A stretch of DNA of 64,000 bases, taken from assembly GCF_017654505.1 (NCBI RefSeq), contig NC_054536.1, positions 10,775,794 to 10,839,793 on the forward strand, in the 5' to 3' direction. The stretch's first letter is position 1; every line of letters begins with the position of its first letter. The translations under genes were made by a program, and so were the position numbers. This stretch comes from Polyodon spathula (lineage: Eukaryota > Chordata > Actinopteri > Acipenseriformes > Polyodontidae). Below the pieces are notes generated by a model. It was not told where the DNA came from, did not search any database, and was given only the letters and a program-made list of their open reading frames with translations. Positions 44,649 through 57,247 of the stretch are shown here, piece after piece.

Positions 44649-44685
<37 letters not shown>
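44640..44685. repeat. (TA)n tract
   Basis: Interrupted TA dinucleotides. Confidence 0.85.
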
Positions 44686-44689
<4 letters not shown>

Positions 44690-45040
44690 CCTCACTTTGT
44701 CCAGTTGTGTCAAACGGTAGTGTGTCCTGCTAAGTTAAGGGGGGTGTCCACCTCCCGCCCCCGCGCTTGGATCCTGGAAAGTGTGACTTCGGTATCGTGG
44801 CTATGGTTATGGCTGTGGCTCACAGATATACATGTTGGTGGTGTGTGTAGTGCGTGCGTATAATTTCAATCATTTCTACAAAACGTTTGGATTTCTGAAC
44901 GTCTTTTTTTTTTTATGGAGATTTTTTAGTAAACTTTACGTTCAGATGGAAATTTTTTTAGCCCCGGGAAAGGAAGGGAGATCTAAAAGGGACTTTAATT
45001 TAAAAACCTCTAGATCTGGAGGGAAAACCTCTGATCTGGC

Positions 45041-45191
<151 letters not shown>

Positions 45192-45569
45192 ATTCTCCTC
45201 CGATGAGACATAAGTTTGACGTCAGTCTCTCAGGAGCTCCAAACCTTAAAGGTGCAGAGCTAATATTAATATATAAGGGATCAATACAACATGCTTCATG
45301 CGCTCATTGAAAAGCCATTGACACACAACCTTGTAGCAACATCGTAACTCAATTTAAACATTCCAGCAACTCTGTTAAAAGGATGTGCGTCAATGGGAAC
45401 TAAGTAGCAGTTTTGTTTCATAACAAAACTGTATAACGTGAAAGCATTAATACGGTGTTTTTATATGCACTGGTTAACAAGGATACGGTATGCAAAACGT
45501 TGGAAAATGAACAAGCAGAAGTACGAATTTGTATTTAAAAACGGAATTAGATCTACTATTGTTAATAAT

Positions 45570-45572
45570 ACG

Positions 45573-45609
<37 letters not shown>

Positions 45610-45650
45610 ATACTACTAATAATAATATAATAATAATAATAATAATAATA
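45570..45650. repeat. (ACT)n-(AAT)n compound microsatellite
   Basis: An ACT array passes gradually into an AAT array. Confidence 0.95.
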
Positions 45651-46038
45651 TACAAAATACAAACTTCTAATTTTAAATGAACAATAAAAGCAATAAATAC
45701 CATTATAAGAATAATGTATTGTATAATCTTAAACTTGTACATTGTTAATAAAGGCTTGTATCTGGCCTACTTTAAGCACAATTAAAATTATCAAAACTTT
45801 TAACAATGTAATAACTGCATTATACAAATATGCATTACATGTAAGCTTTCCTTAAGTTACATTTTACAAAGCCAGTGTCACGAGGCAACCAAAAAGAAGC
45901 GCCTAGTCTAATAATAACAATAACCATTTACACTGTGCAAACGTTTCATGCAGTCTTTGACTTTTTGTAGTTTGTCTACTACACTTTATCCCATGGTAAA
46001 TACAATCCAACCTGTTGATTTTTATTTGACTTTGGCGG

Positions 46039-46039
<1 letters not shown>

Positions 46040-46078
<39 letters not shown>

Positions 46079-46084
46079 GGGGGG
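46040..46084. repeat. poly-G tract
   Basis: About 38 consecutive G with one T interruption after it; such length is a common place for assembly error. Confidence 0.9.
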
Positions 46085-46967
46085 ATCTAGGGGCATGTGA
46101 TTTGGATCTATTGGAGATCGGGATCGAAGATCGGCGAACCGGTTACTTCTGTTTTAGCGCAGTAAGCAAATATAGGTTACCAGTACATTCATAATAAAAG
46201 GAAAATTAATTTACTTTTGATTAGTAAACGCCTAAAAAAAAACATTCAAATGGGCACAATTTTTGAATTAGGGATACTCAAGATCAATTCAAGATTAATG
46301 CATTTTTCCTGTGGAACTAAAGCTGTCAAAAATTCTGCCATCTTGTATGACAAGTCACTTCACTTAAACCTGCTTCACCATTGGTTGACACCCTTATGAC
46401 CAATCTGTCTCAGTCAGTCTTGGTTGGCAACCGCCGCACACAGACAGACTGATCACATCTGAACGAAACTGCGAACAAGACTCAACGTATGTATCAATGT
46501 TATTGTTTCATTACTCAATGAAAAAAATGCGGTCCCTATTGATCCTACTGATCTCTATAGAAACTCAATAGAGATCAGTTAATGATGTTTGTCTCTCTCA
46601 AAACAAGCTGGTAACTATGGAAACAAGCACAATCACGTCTGATTTTGCAAGAAAAAAATAACAGTTTATAGAGTTTGATTTTTAACAATAAGGCAACAGT
46701 GTGAGAACGTCTAGAAGATCATGACCCCTGCAGCTCAAAGCACTAACTTGAAAATGTACAATTAACTCTCCCGAAATTACTAAGTGCTTTTTATATGGAC
46801 TTTGTCCAGGTGGTCACCAACTCAATTGTGTATATACATAATGAACAGAGAGAACAGAGATACAATAAGACCTGAGTAAGACTTGGCTCCGTTGGTGGTC
46901 ACACAATCAATTGCTGTTGTCTTAAGAACATAATTGAACAGACGAGGAAGACAGTATGCTTAAAATA

Positions 46968-47003
<36 letters not shown>

Positions 47004-47344
47004 GTTTAAAACACACAAAAGCATAAGGGATTTTGTTCTGATAGCAGATCCTTATAAAACCTGCTTGAACGAGCTACACAAATGCATATCCAAAAATAAA
47101 TAAATAAATAAATTTGAGTCAGCCTGGGGAGGACGCACAGACTCAATTACTCCCAAAATACGACAGAACAAAAAATAACCACACATGAGTAAATAACGCT
47201 GCACCCCACAAGCGTGCACTTTAATGTCAGGCTAATATGTGTTGGCTGTTTTGACTCAATTATAATTAAATACAATCCATGGTTAGAGAGAAACCATGTT
47301 TTAAACTGATTTACACCTAAATTAGTGGTGCCCGTAGGCAACAC

Positions 47345-48162
47345 ACGCTATGCCCAGTTCGGGCTCTGCGCTGTTATTTGGATAGGACCGCGTCCTGGAG
47401 ACAGTCGTACCAGCTGTTTGTCTGCTACGGGTCCCACTCTAGAGGTCAGGCCCTATCAAAGCAACGTTTAGTGCACTGGGTGGCAGATGCCATACGCTTG
47501 GCATATGAACAGACGGACTCCCCATTACCACAATGCCCATTCTAAGCAAGGGCGTCAGGCAGCTTCAACAGTGGGGAGGCAGCTTCGTGGGCTTTCCTTC
47601 ATGGTGCCTCCTATAGAGCGTTATGCGATAATGCTGCCTAGATGCTGCTACATGGACAGGTAGTCAGACATTTGTGCGATTTTACCGCCTTGATGTGACA
47701 AACAGAACGAGACCCTCTCTGGGCTCTGGAGTTTTGCAGGCGGCATACCCTTAGGCGTCATGTGGGCTCTGTTGCTATAGCCGTAAGGCTGTACTGTCGG
47801 TAATCTTGAGCCACAACAGCTTTGGTACAGCTTTCCCATTTGGTAATGGTTGTCCTTCGAATTGAAAGGGAATGTTAGGTTATTACCATAACCCTGGTTC
47901 CCTGAAAAGAGAATGACAACCATTACCCTTTGAGGTCATGTCCCCAGCTGACCTCTGTTTTCGAAAGAAAATGGTGATGTGCTACTGTGAGGACATCCCT
48001 CTTCAGCAGGAGGTGGGTGGGACTTCCCCCTCACAGCAGGACCCTGATAGGGCAGCATTTGTATATTTGCTCAGAGATTGACGGTCAGAGAGGCTCTTCT
48101 CGTTCTGTAATGGTTGTCATTCTCTTTTCAGGAACCCAGGGTTATGGTAATAACCTAACGTT
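47345..48162 (+). mobile_element. DIRS remnant (recombinase end, internal complementary region, right terminus)
   Basis: Starts within a tyrosine recombinase: SYQLFVCYGSHSRGQALSKQ, then RLVHWVADAIRLAYEQTD and a degraded (A)ASWAFLHGASYRAL box, with stops. Next, 47843-47927 is complementary to the right end (TAATGGTTGTCATTCTC...AACCTAACGTT, ending 48162) and also holds a CCTTCGAATTGAAAGGGAA left-end-type segment. This is a second DIRS family; its 5' three quarters are lost. Confidence 0.75.
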
Positions 48163-48670
48163 ATCTTTCCTATACAATATCAGCAAGCTTTTAATCAGCA
48201 CTACAAAAATAACATTGCATTTTTCATGTATTTATTTTACAGGAGTTGCACTCAATTTTGTGTAAATAGGCTGTGAGCATCTCGTTACGAATTTATAGGT
48301 TTTGCAACTAGAATCCCTGACTGATTTAAAGGGCTGATGGTAAGCATTCAGCTGACAGGTGCCTCTATAGCCAAGACTACACATAATACTTATGTTTCAT
48401 GAGAACCAGTCTCAAAATTGATAAGTTTTTTTTTTTGAAGCGGGTAATTAGAACTATTTAAACAACTTTCATAGTTTCCACATTGACCTTACATGCTTCA
48501 TGTATACCTTAAGACTTCACTTTATGTCAAACTCAGTAATTAAGGCCACTTTTTTAGTTCTGAAATGTTCCTTTTGATGGCTAGTCAGCGTAAATAATAT
48601 GGCCACCTCTGTATTCTGTATTAAGACCACAATTTGCAGTCCCAAACATATCAATCCTATATTATATTAC
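48163..48670. other. non-coding stretch
   Basis: No feature recognised. Confidence 0.5.
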
Positions 48671-49084
48671 CAGTGGCGGCGCCAGGCTCTCCCCGATGAG
48701 GGAGGTGAAGGGGTCTAGGCAAAAATTTGAGGGTGCTACACTGCATGTTGTGTGGGCACATATAGTGTCCCTGTTTCAATATGTCTTGCAAAACTTCAAT
48801 ATTATGGTAGAATCAGATCTATTCAACCTGTTGAATGACTGTATGAATTGTCGGTCCCTGATTAAAGTCGTCATGTTGAAGACGATACCTGGAATGTTTC
48901 TTTATAGTTGAAACCCACGTGAAGTCTCTGAAAAGTCTTACACAACTTTAAGTCATGTCAACAAATCATACATTTGCGATAGGCCTTATCCCTTTTTAAG
49001 TTTTCGGTGGCGGGGCTACAGGGAGGGCTAAAGTATACTTGAGGGTGGCATTAGCCCCTCCAAGCCCCCCTACCGTCGCCCCTG
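48671..49084. mobile_element. hAT-type non-autonomous element (MITE)
   Basis: The left end CAGTGGCGGCGCCAGG and the inverse of the right end CAGGGGCGACGGTAGG form an imperfect terminal repeat starting CAG. The flanks TATATTAC and TATATTGC are an 8-bp target duplication with one change, the hAT signature. 414 bp, no transposase. Confidence 0.8.
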
Positions 49085-50289
49085 TATATTGCTTCTCTAA
49101 CAAGACCAACATGCCATAACCTACCTACACCTCTTAAAACTCGGATGCAACATAATGGAAATTTGCCTCTTTGTTTTAGACAAAATATGTTGAAATAGTA
49201 AATGACAACAATTTGCATTATATAAAACTATAATATAGAATGGTTAAACAGTTTTCAATAAAGTGTTAACAGTTAAATAAATCAACTAAACTAAAAACTT
49301 CTGAAATAATCAAAATAATATCGTATTAATTTGTTATATGAACGTTCACATTCTTTCGTCAGTATGTCTTCCTATGAAGGCCACATTTTGAAGGTCACTT
49401 GGCCAGCTTTCACTGTATGCAGTTTTACTTATTTTAGTTTTGCTAAAACAAATTTGCTAAATTCATCAGAAAAAAGCATTGTACCAAGCCTGTAAATATT
49501 TTGTAAGATAGACTTCCTATAAATAAATGTTTTTTTGTTATTATGTGGTGTGTAATTACTTTTACTAATACTTCTCAGAAATCTAATAAACTCAGACACA
49601 TTCAGGCATTACAGGTATATAAGAAAAACAAAACCTTCCACAGTACTGATAAACAACATGTCAGATTCTGATGGGGCTGTCTTCTATCTTTTTTCATTGC
49701 ATCTAAGCGTGTAATACCCCAAGGCCCACACCCGAATTTAAATGTCAACTGTGTACAGTGATTTTGACTGATGGATACCAATACATGTTTACAGCTGAGC
49801 CTGTCGGAGGTGTAAGGTCACATCTTAAGGGAAAAGAGCTCAGCAATACAAAGAAAGAAAGCAATACCTTTCTTACTTTTGATATTTACTGGCTTTGACT
49901 ACTTTTCTCAGGGAAATGTATTATTCTCTTTTATTCTCTGTAAGCATATCGGTAACAGTGAAACTATGTTTTTATTACTATGTAATGGAAGTGTATTATC
50001 TTCTGATGTGGTACTTTCACAGAATCATAACATTATGGTTAGTCAATTTTACATGATGCCTTTAAAGTATTAAAGTGAGTTCTTGGTAATTAGGGTCCGG
50101 TTTCTAGTCTACTGCTACTGTGGCACGGTATAAAGACCCTCATGGTTTGTAATCATACTGAGTTTTTAATTTTGTTATATCTCGGAAATGCAACTAGAAT
50201 AGACAGAAACCCATGAACTTTAGTTGAATCACCTTGATGCAGAAAATGGGAAAGCAAAACAAAACAAAACAAACCCATAATATTTGAGA
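49085..50289. other. non-coding stretch
   Basis: No gene or repeat with clear ends. Confidence 0.5.
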
Positions 50290-50291
50290 TA

Positions 50292-51098
50292 CAGTGGCTC
50301 TCAAAAGTATTCAACACAACCCCCCCCCCCCCCCCCCCCCGGACTTTTCCACATTTTATTGTGTTACAACATGGAATCAAAATGGATTTAATTAGGAGTT
50401 TTTGCCACTGATCAACACAAAAAAAGCACCCGGGCTATTGTTGCCGTACGCACAGTGTCTCCCAGCTCAGGATTGGAAGACTGTAACTCCTTTAGGGTTG
50501 CCATAGGCCTCTTGGTGGCCTCCCTGACTAGTGCCCTTCTCACCCGGATACTCGGTTTTTGAGGACGGCCTGTTCTAGACAGATTCACAGTTGTGCCATA
50601 TTCTCTCCATTTCTTAATAATGGACTTTTCTGTGCTCCAGGGGATATTCAATGCCTTGGAAATGTTCTTTTATCCTACCCCTGATTGGTGCTTTTGACAA
50701 ATCTTATTCCGGATTTGCTTTGGATGTTCCTTTGTCTTCATGATGTAGTTTTTGTTAGGAAATGTATTAACCAACTGTGGGACCTCCCAGAGACAGGTGT
50801 ATTTAATTTGAAATCATGTGAAACACCTTAATTGCACACAGGTGGACTCCATTAAACTAATGATGTGACTTCTAAAGATTGATTGCACAAGAGCTTATTT
50901 AGGTATGTCATAGCAAAGGGGGTGAATACTTATGCAATCAATTATTTTCTGTTTTATATTTGTAATTAATTTAGAACAATTTGTAGATTTTATTTTTCAC
51001 TTTGATATTATGGACTTTTTTTGTGTTGATCAGTGGCAAAAACACAATAAAATGTCGAAAAGTCCAAGGGGGGTGGTGAATACTTTTGAGAGCCACTG
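50292..51098 (-). mobile_element. Tc1-type element, internally deleted
   Basis: Ends CAGTGGCTCTCAAAAGTATT and its inverse at 51098, flanked by TA on both sides. The inverted repeats extend well over 100 bp (GCCACTGATCAACAC near 50405 pairs with the segment near 51025). A poly-C run (50321-50340) interrupts the left repeat. The transposase keeps only its N-terminal DNA-binding part on the minus strand (50651-50412): STEKSIIKKWREYGTTVNLS, RTGRPQKPSIRVRRALVREA. The DDE domain is deleted. Confidence 0.9.
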
Positions 51099-54000
51099 TA
51101 TTGTAAAAGGAACCACTTAGAATGATTGTAAGCATAACAAAATCTATCAAAGTGTAATTTGAGTCTACTCATTAAAAATAGTGTTTATGTCAGGCAACTA
51201 GGACAAAAAGTGAAACAAATACAGTATTTGAGTCATTGCAATAACAATCATCCATAAGGATGGCAAACATCATAAAAAGAAAAGTCCAAACACTGTTGAT
51301 AATGTGTTTAACGAATTCAGTGGCACCAGATTGCAAAAGTTCGCCATTGGCTGGAATTAACTTTAAAAATATGTTAAAAGCATAGGAACCAGTGAACGGA
51401 TGGCTTTTTGTTATGTGTGACTCAAATGTTCAAAAAAAAAAATAAACATTTCTAAGTTGGATGAAGCAATGCCAATGTTTTTCAAAATGTTAAAATAAAT
51501 GAAGTCATCTGTCTTTTAAAAGATGTGTAGTGAGTGCTGGTCTCTTGTTACATTAAAGGCATACTTTCTCACATTTGAAAAGCTATTGTCCCAGCTTTAA
51601 TACCATTTGGGTATATTGATTTCTGATATTCAACTAGTGGATCAGAAACATTAATTCATTCAGAAAAAAAACAAAAAAAAACATTACTAAGTATAAACCA
51701 TTGTATACATACAATATATGTCAAAATGGGAAGCTTAATGCAAGTAGATGTGCTTGAGCCAAGCTTTTCAAAACCACTTAGCATAGCTTCTCTTGGAGTT
51801 CAGTGAATCTTGTTCATAATTAACAAAGTCAGAAATGCAATATAAAATATGACCAGATTACAGTTCACTTAGTGTAGATGCTGTCTTCTTCAGATGTACC
51901 TGTGTTTGTCAGTTCCTGTCAGTGAAGCACATTTATTTCATTGCTTGTTTATTATCTTTTTTTTTAATTTATTTATTTGGCAGGTGCCTTTATCCAGATG
52001 GACAATGACTTTATGGTGAGCCTTTTTACTAATATTATACAGAGTAGGTTAATAAATCAAATCACATTGCACAGCACATACATCCAGCTAAACAAAAAAG
52101 TTCTACACCCATTAATAAATGCAAAAATAAGTAACTATGTTATTGTAAATGTTGACCTTAAAAGTCTTAAAATCCCCAAATCCCAAAGAGTGGAGCTTAA
52201 GGGGTACATTTGTGATTTAAAGTGTATTTAAAGATGATGATTATCTTTCTTAAAAATACGCCATTAAATGAGCTAATAACAATCAGAGATGGCAGGTTGA
52301 TTTTTTCACTTTAAGTAGTATCTGAGAAGCCGAAAACAATATTTAAATTGTCCTGCTGGGGGACAGATTAGAAATTTTGCAATCTGTTAGCGACATCAAG
52401 GTTAGGACTTAAAGGTCAGGGGTAAAACTGTGATTTAGGGTTTAGGTGTCTGTGCAGCTGCTCCTGGATGTTCTACTCCCCCAGGTGTTTAACTGTTTTT
52501 AACTGTAAAACACACCTGACCTTCTCTGCTTAACACCTGCTTTCCTACTAAATGTGCATGTTTTTGATCACAGCATAAATCTCTATTTTTTATTCATTAG
52601 ATCTGGTTCGTTGGGAATGGTAATTTGTTTTTTTAGTACCAGTTCAGGTTATAAAGTAGTTATTGCTATTTTTAATTCTGTTTTCTGAGTGTGAGTACAG
52701 ACCAAGACAGATTACTTCTTTACTGTTGAAATTGTTTATCAACCACCTAAGCAATTTATGTTTGCTCATGGAATCACTGAAGTCCTACTGTAATCACACA
52801 GCTCCTACTTCGGGAAGCTTGTACATTAACCATAGTTACGGTACAAGATTTGGTTCCATTTCAAATCCCTTTCTGATCACTTACTTACTCTAGTATGGGC
52901 AAAGTGTTCACAAACAGAGGTCTCTTAATAACAATTAGTTCACACTACACTGTTGACCAAATACACTATCATTGAATCAGTTTTGTCAGGGATCGAAGGC
53001 ACTTAAATGATGCCAAAAAAATCCTAATTACACTACAATGACTGTTAATTATTATAGGATTAACTTTAGCTTGTCTCTGTTGACAGAATATGGTAGAAAA
53101 TTTCATGTTTAACAGAAAAGGTGGCAAAAGGTACTATGCTCCGTTTACCATTTGATTTAAATACATGATGTGACTGAAGTTATGGGAACTCCAAAACTAC
53201 AGGTAGTTAGGAGATCAGAAAAAGGTAAACATTTTCTATGAGTTCAAGTATTGGAAAAATGCCAAATTGAATTAATATGCAGGTTTATTTGCAGGAAATG
53301 AAAAAAAGATTTCACTGCACAAAACATCTGAACTGGGACTGGGAGAACAAAAGCTTGGGCCAGTCATCCAATCCTTTGAACATTTTAGGGCCATTCTTAT
53401 TTTGGCAGAGAAGACTAACCCTAACACCATTCTTCATTTTGTATTATTGACTAGTTATAAAGGTTCAGGCAGGGGGTTATGAATCGTAGGTTGGAGGTAC
53501 ATTTTATTAGATTGTAAAAACTCCATTCAGCAAATAAAATTATTAATTAATATATAGTACTGCAATCCGTAAAAATACCAAAGCATTATGTTGTGTTTGT
53601 TTCACATTTGTGTAAAATAGTTGTAATTTTTTTTTTTTTTTTTTTTTTTTTTCCCAAATATATCAGGTGCATTGATTTTCAAAAGATTTTAAGAAAATAC
53701 AAATCTGTAGCAAAAATAAAAATCTATACAGCAGGCAGAGCAAAAGAAAAAGCAATCAAAACAATCCCAAATAAAAGAGGAGAGAGATTTGAAATGAAAA
53801 AGACATCATATCTGGCCAACAAACACGATAAAAACGAAGTATGCTTATATAATATAAAATGGGTTAACATACTGCATACAACTCATCAGCAAATAGTACA
53901 ATTTCATTTTGAAGTTGTTTCTTTCTTTAAAATAAAATACCCAAATAGAAAGTAAAAGAAAACAAAAAAGACACAAATAAAAACATACAAAAAAAACAAC

Positions 54001-55766
54001 AGTTTTTATTCATGTCAAATACGCATCTATGCTAATCAAAACATATGTTGAGTGTCCCAGTCAAACAAAAGCTCAAGATTTATAGATTGAAGCCACAAAT
54101 GAGAAACAACCTCCAGTGCTGTCTCAGTCCAACACAAAATACAAAAGGACATTAAGCACCTGGAACTGGTCTTGCTACAAGTGATATTGATTCCCTATAA
54201 CACATTGAATACAGTTATGTATGAAGAGAACTGCATTGCAGTTTCTTGCTCTTAGTGATTCAGTTTGCACAGCTGAATAATTGCACTCACCAATCCAAGA
54301 GGGCTCTTAATGGCAGACCAAATCTTTGTAAACTGACAATCAGCAGTAAAAAAAGAAATTAAAAAACAGCTTAAAAAAAATATCTGTTTAATCAAAAGTC
54401 TTCTGTGATCAACTGTTTTAGTAGGGGTGTGTGTATATGTGTGTGTATATGTGTGTGTGTGTGTGATATTTGTTATTCACAATTGGTCTAGTTATTGATC
54501 ATCTACACTTTTATAAAGGAAGGAATGTCTTCTCCTAACATGATTAAATGACTGTATATTACAATAAGAGATTCATTATTGGTTTTTTACATATTTGGTG
54601 CCGATATCAAATAATGCCACATTTGGTAAGGCAGGCCTGGTGCAGTTAAATGTCACACATTAAAATATTACTGCTTAACTACACAAAAAACTGCCAAAAT
54701 ATCCTGTTGTTTTTCTTACATGTAAAACTTTTGATACATCGTCTGTTTCACTTGATTTGCTAACCCTTTCTGACTCCCACTTTCCATGAATTGGCCAATT
54801 CCAATAAAATTGCACCAGCACCCAGCCTTTCCTCTGTTCAAAATCACAACAGGAGAGATATTGAAAGATGCAATGCAAACTCTTTTTTGTTTACACTTTG
54901 CGTTCCATTTTTTTTTAGTGTTCATCAAAATTGAGCCCAATGCATTTCAAATAATCTCATGTCAACTGTATTATAATAAATGTAGTCTGTTGTAGTCTGG
55001 TTACCTGAAGCAAGTTTACAACTTGCTATCTCTGCACTATATATTGTGCTATTTCTATTCACTTCTTTAAATGTGTTTGTTTATTTATTTTTATATTTTG
55101 TTCTGTTCTACATTCACCATTTTTCACTCTTGCTCATTGCCCACTGGAGACACAGCCCCAGACAATTTTCTAAAATACTGTCTGTGATTTACAAAGCAGA
55201 ACATATGCTATTTAAAACGTATCTCCATTTAAAGTTTCAACATTTATACCGTGAACTAGAGTTCAAGAGGAGATGGATAAAGGCCTGGGATTTGTAATTT
55301 TGATAAACTTTACTCTTTTCTCTTTTCATTGTTTGTGTAAACTGGTACTTGAGTTTTGACCACCTGACCAAAAACCTGCATGCAAGATACTCCTTTACAG
55401 TTTGAGAGAGCGATGTAGTCGGCTACATTTATATAAATTATTTAATATCTTTCTCTTGCCAAGCTTTGGCTGCCTGTTATTAGAGGAGTCTATAGCTAAA
55501 GCCGGGTATTAGCGTTATTCTTAAATTGGTCTAGTTGAGCAAGATAAGATACTGTAATTGAATTACTTTTCTTTGCATCCATTCCATCATCCTTACACAG
55601 ATGTTATGTATACGTCTTTGAAATCACTGTGTTATGTTGGTTTCAGCTCAGACGATGTTTTTTTTATTTGCATAATACTGCACCTCATCTGGATTTGTAA
55701 AGTTCCAAACAGATGTAGCAATGCAGTTGTGTTGCTATGAATAATTTCAAATGCATCAGCTATATC
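51099..55766. other. non-coding stretch
   Basis: A+T-rich with poly-T at 53628-53652 and a short (GT)n block at 54429-54466. No gene, RNA or transposon with recognisable ends. Confidence 0.5.
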
Positions 55767-55768
55767 TA

Positions 55769-57245
55769 CACTGAACAAAAATGTAAATGCAACATGCAAC
55801 GATTTCAAAGTTTTTACTGAGTTACAGTTCATATAAGGAAATCAGTCAACTGAAATAAATTCATTAGGCCCTAACCTATTCACATGACTGGGAATACAGA
55901 TATGCATCTATTGGTCACAGATACCTTAAAAAAAGGTAGGGGCATGGATCAGAAAATCAGTCAGTATCTGGTGTGACCACCATTTGCCTCATGCAGCGCG
56001 ACACATCTGCTTTGCATAGAGTTGATCAGGCTGTTGATTGTGGCCTGTGGAATGTTGTCCCACTCCTCTTCAATGGCTGTGCGAAGTTGCTGGATATTGG
56101 TGGGAACTGGAACACGCTGTCGTACACGTCGATCCAGAGCATCCCAAACATGCTCAATGGGTGACATGTCTGGTGAGTATGCAAGCCTTGGAAGAACTGG
56201 GACTTTTTCAGCTTCCAGGAATTGTGTACAGATCCTTGCGACATGGGGCTGTGCATTATCATGCTGAAACATGAGGTGATGGCGGCGGATGAATGGTACG
56301 ACAATGGGCCTCAGGATCTCGTCACGGTATCTCTGTGCATTCAAATTGCCATCAATAAAATACAATTGTGTTCATTGTCCATAGCTTATGCCTGCCCATA
56401 CCATAATCCCACCGCCATCATGGGGCACTCTGTTCACAATGTTGACATCAGCAAACCGCTCGCCCACACGCTGTCTGCCATCTGCCTGGTACAGTTGAAA
56501 CGGGGATTCATCAATGAAGATCACACTTCTCCAGCGTGCCAGTGGCCATTGAAGGTCAGCATTTGCCCACTGAAGTCAGTTACGACACCGAACAGCAGTC
56601 AGGTCAAGACCCTGGTGAGGATGACGAGCATGCAGATGAGCTTCCCTGAGACGGTTTCTAACTGTCTGTGCAGATATTCTTCGGTTGTGCAAACCCACAG
56701 TTTCATCAGCTGTCTGGGTGGCTGGTCTCAGACGATCCCGCAGGTGAAGAAGCTGGATGTGGAGGTCCTGGGCTGGCACGGTTACACGTGGTCTGCAGTT
56801 GTGAGGCCGGTTGGAAGTACTGCCAAATTCTCTAAAACGACATTGGAGGTAGCTTATGGTAGAGAAATGAACATTCAATTCTCTGGCACCAGCTCTGGTG
56901 GACATTCCTGCAGTCAGCATGCCAATTTCACACTCCCTCAAAATTTGAGACATCTGTGGCATTGTATTGCAGGACAAAACTGCACATTTTGGAGTGGCCT
57001 TTAATTGTCCCCAGCACAAGGTGCACCTGTGTGATGATCATGCTGTTTAATCAGCCTCTTGATATGCCACACCTGTCATGTGGTTGGATTATCTTGGCAA
57101 AAGAGAAATGCTCACTAACAGTGATGTAAACAAATCTGTTCACAAAATTTGAGAGAAATAAGCTTTTTGTGCATATGGAAAATTTCTGGGATCTTTTATG
57201 AAACATGGGACACTTTACATGTTGCATTTATATTTTTGTTCAGTG
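55769..57245 (-). mobile_element. Tc1-type transposon, almost complete
   Basis: 1477 bp between TA dinucleotides (55767-55768 and 57246-57247). Terminal repeats CACTGAACAAAAATGTAAAT and the inverse of ATTTATATTTTTGTTCAGTG match over at least 30 bp. One transposase reading frame on the minus strand spans most of the interior. Confidence 0.95.
55961..57019 (-). pseudogene. Tc1 transposase with two nonsense codons
   Basis: A single minus-strand frame of about 350 codons is open except for TGA at 56578-56576 and at 56374-56372. N-terminal part: paired-type DNA-binding domain ([37 protein letters not shown]). Catalytic DDE residues are all present: D in [10 protein letters not shown] in [13 protein letters not shown] in SPDMSPIEHVWDAL, with 34-residue-type spacing between the last two. 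Length agrees with the usual 340 residues. Both stops fit a CGA-to-TGA change, the expected decay of methylated CpG. The exact start is uncertain: no ATG at 57019, and the first in-frame ATG is at the TMPQM segment. Confidence 0.9.
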
Positions 57246-57247
57246 TA

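Larger units (their letters stand above)
42992..44700. other. non-coding stretch
   Basis: No gene supported. Contains a (TTG)n run at 44152-44192 and a TA run at 44640-44685. The block 43890-44040 is high-complexity and could be conserved non-coding DNA, but that cannot be judged from one sequence. Confidence 0.5.

Noticed and set aside
44700..44830. Possible tRNA-derived SINE
   Set aside because: A GCTTGGATCC stretch loosely resembles a B box, but no A box at proper spacing and no tail were found.
56222..57004. 260-codon + strand ORF over the Tc1 element
   Set aside because: Antisense shadow of the transposase, which has the catalytic motifs on the minus strand.
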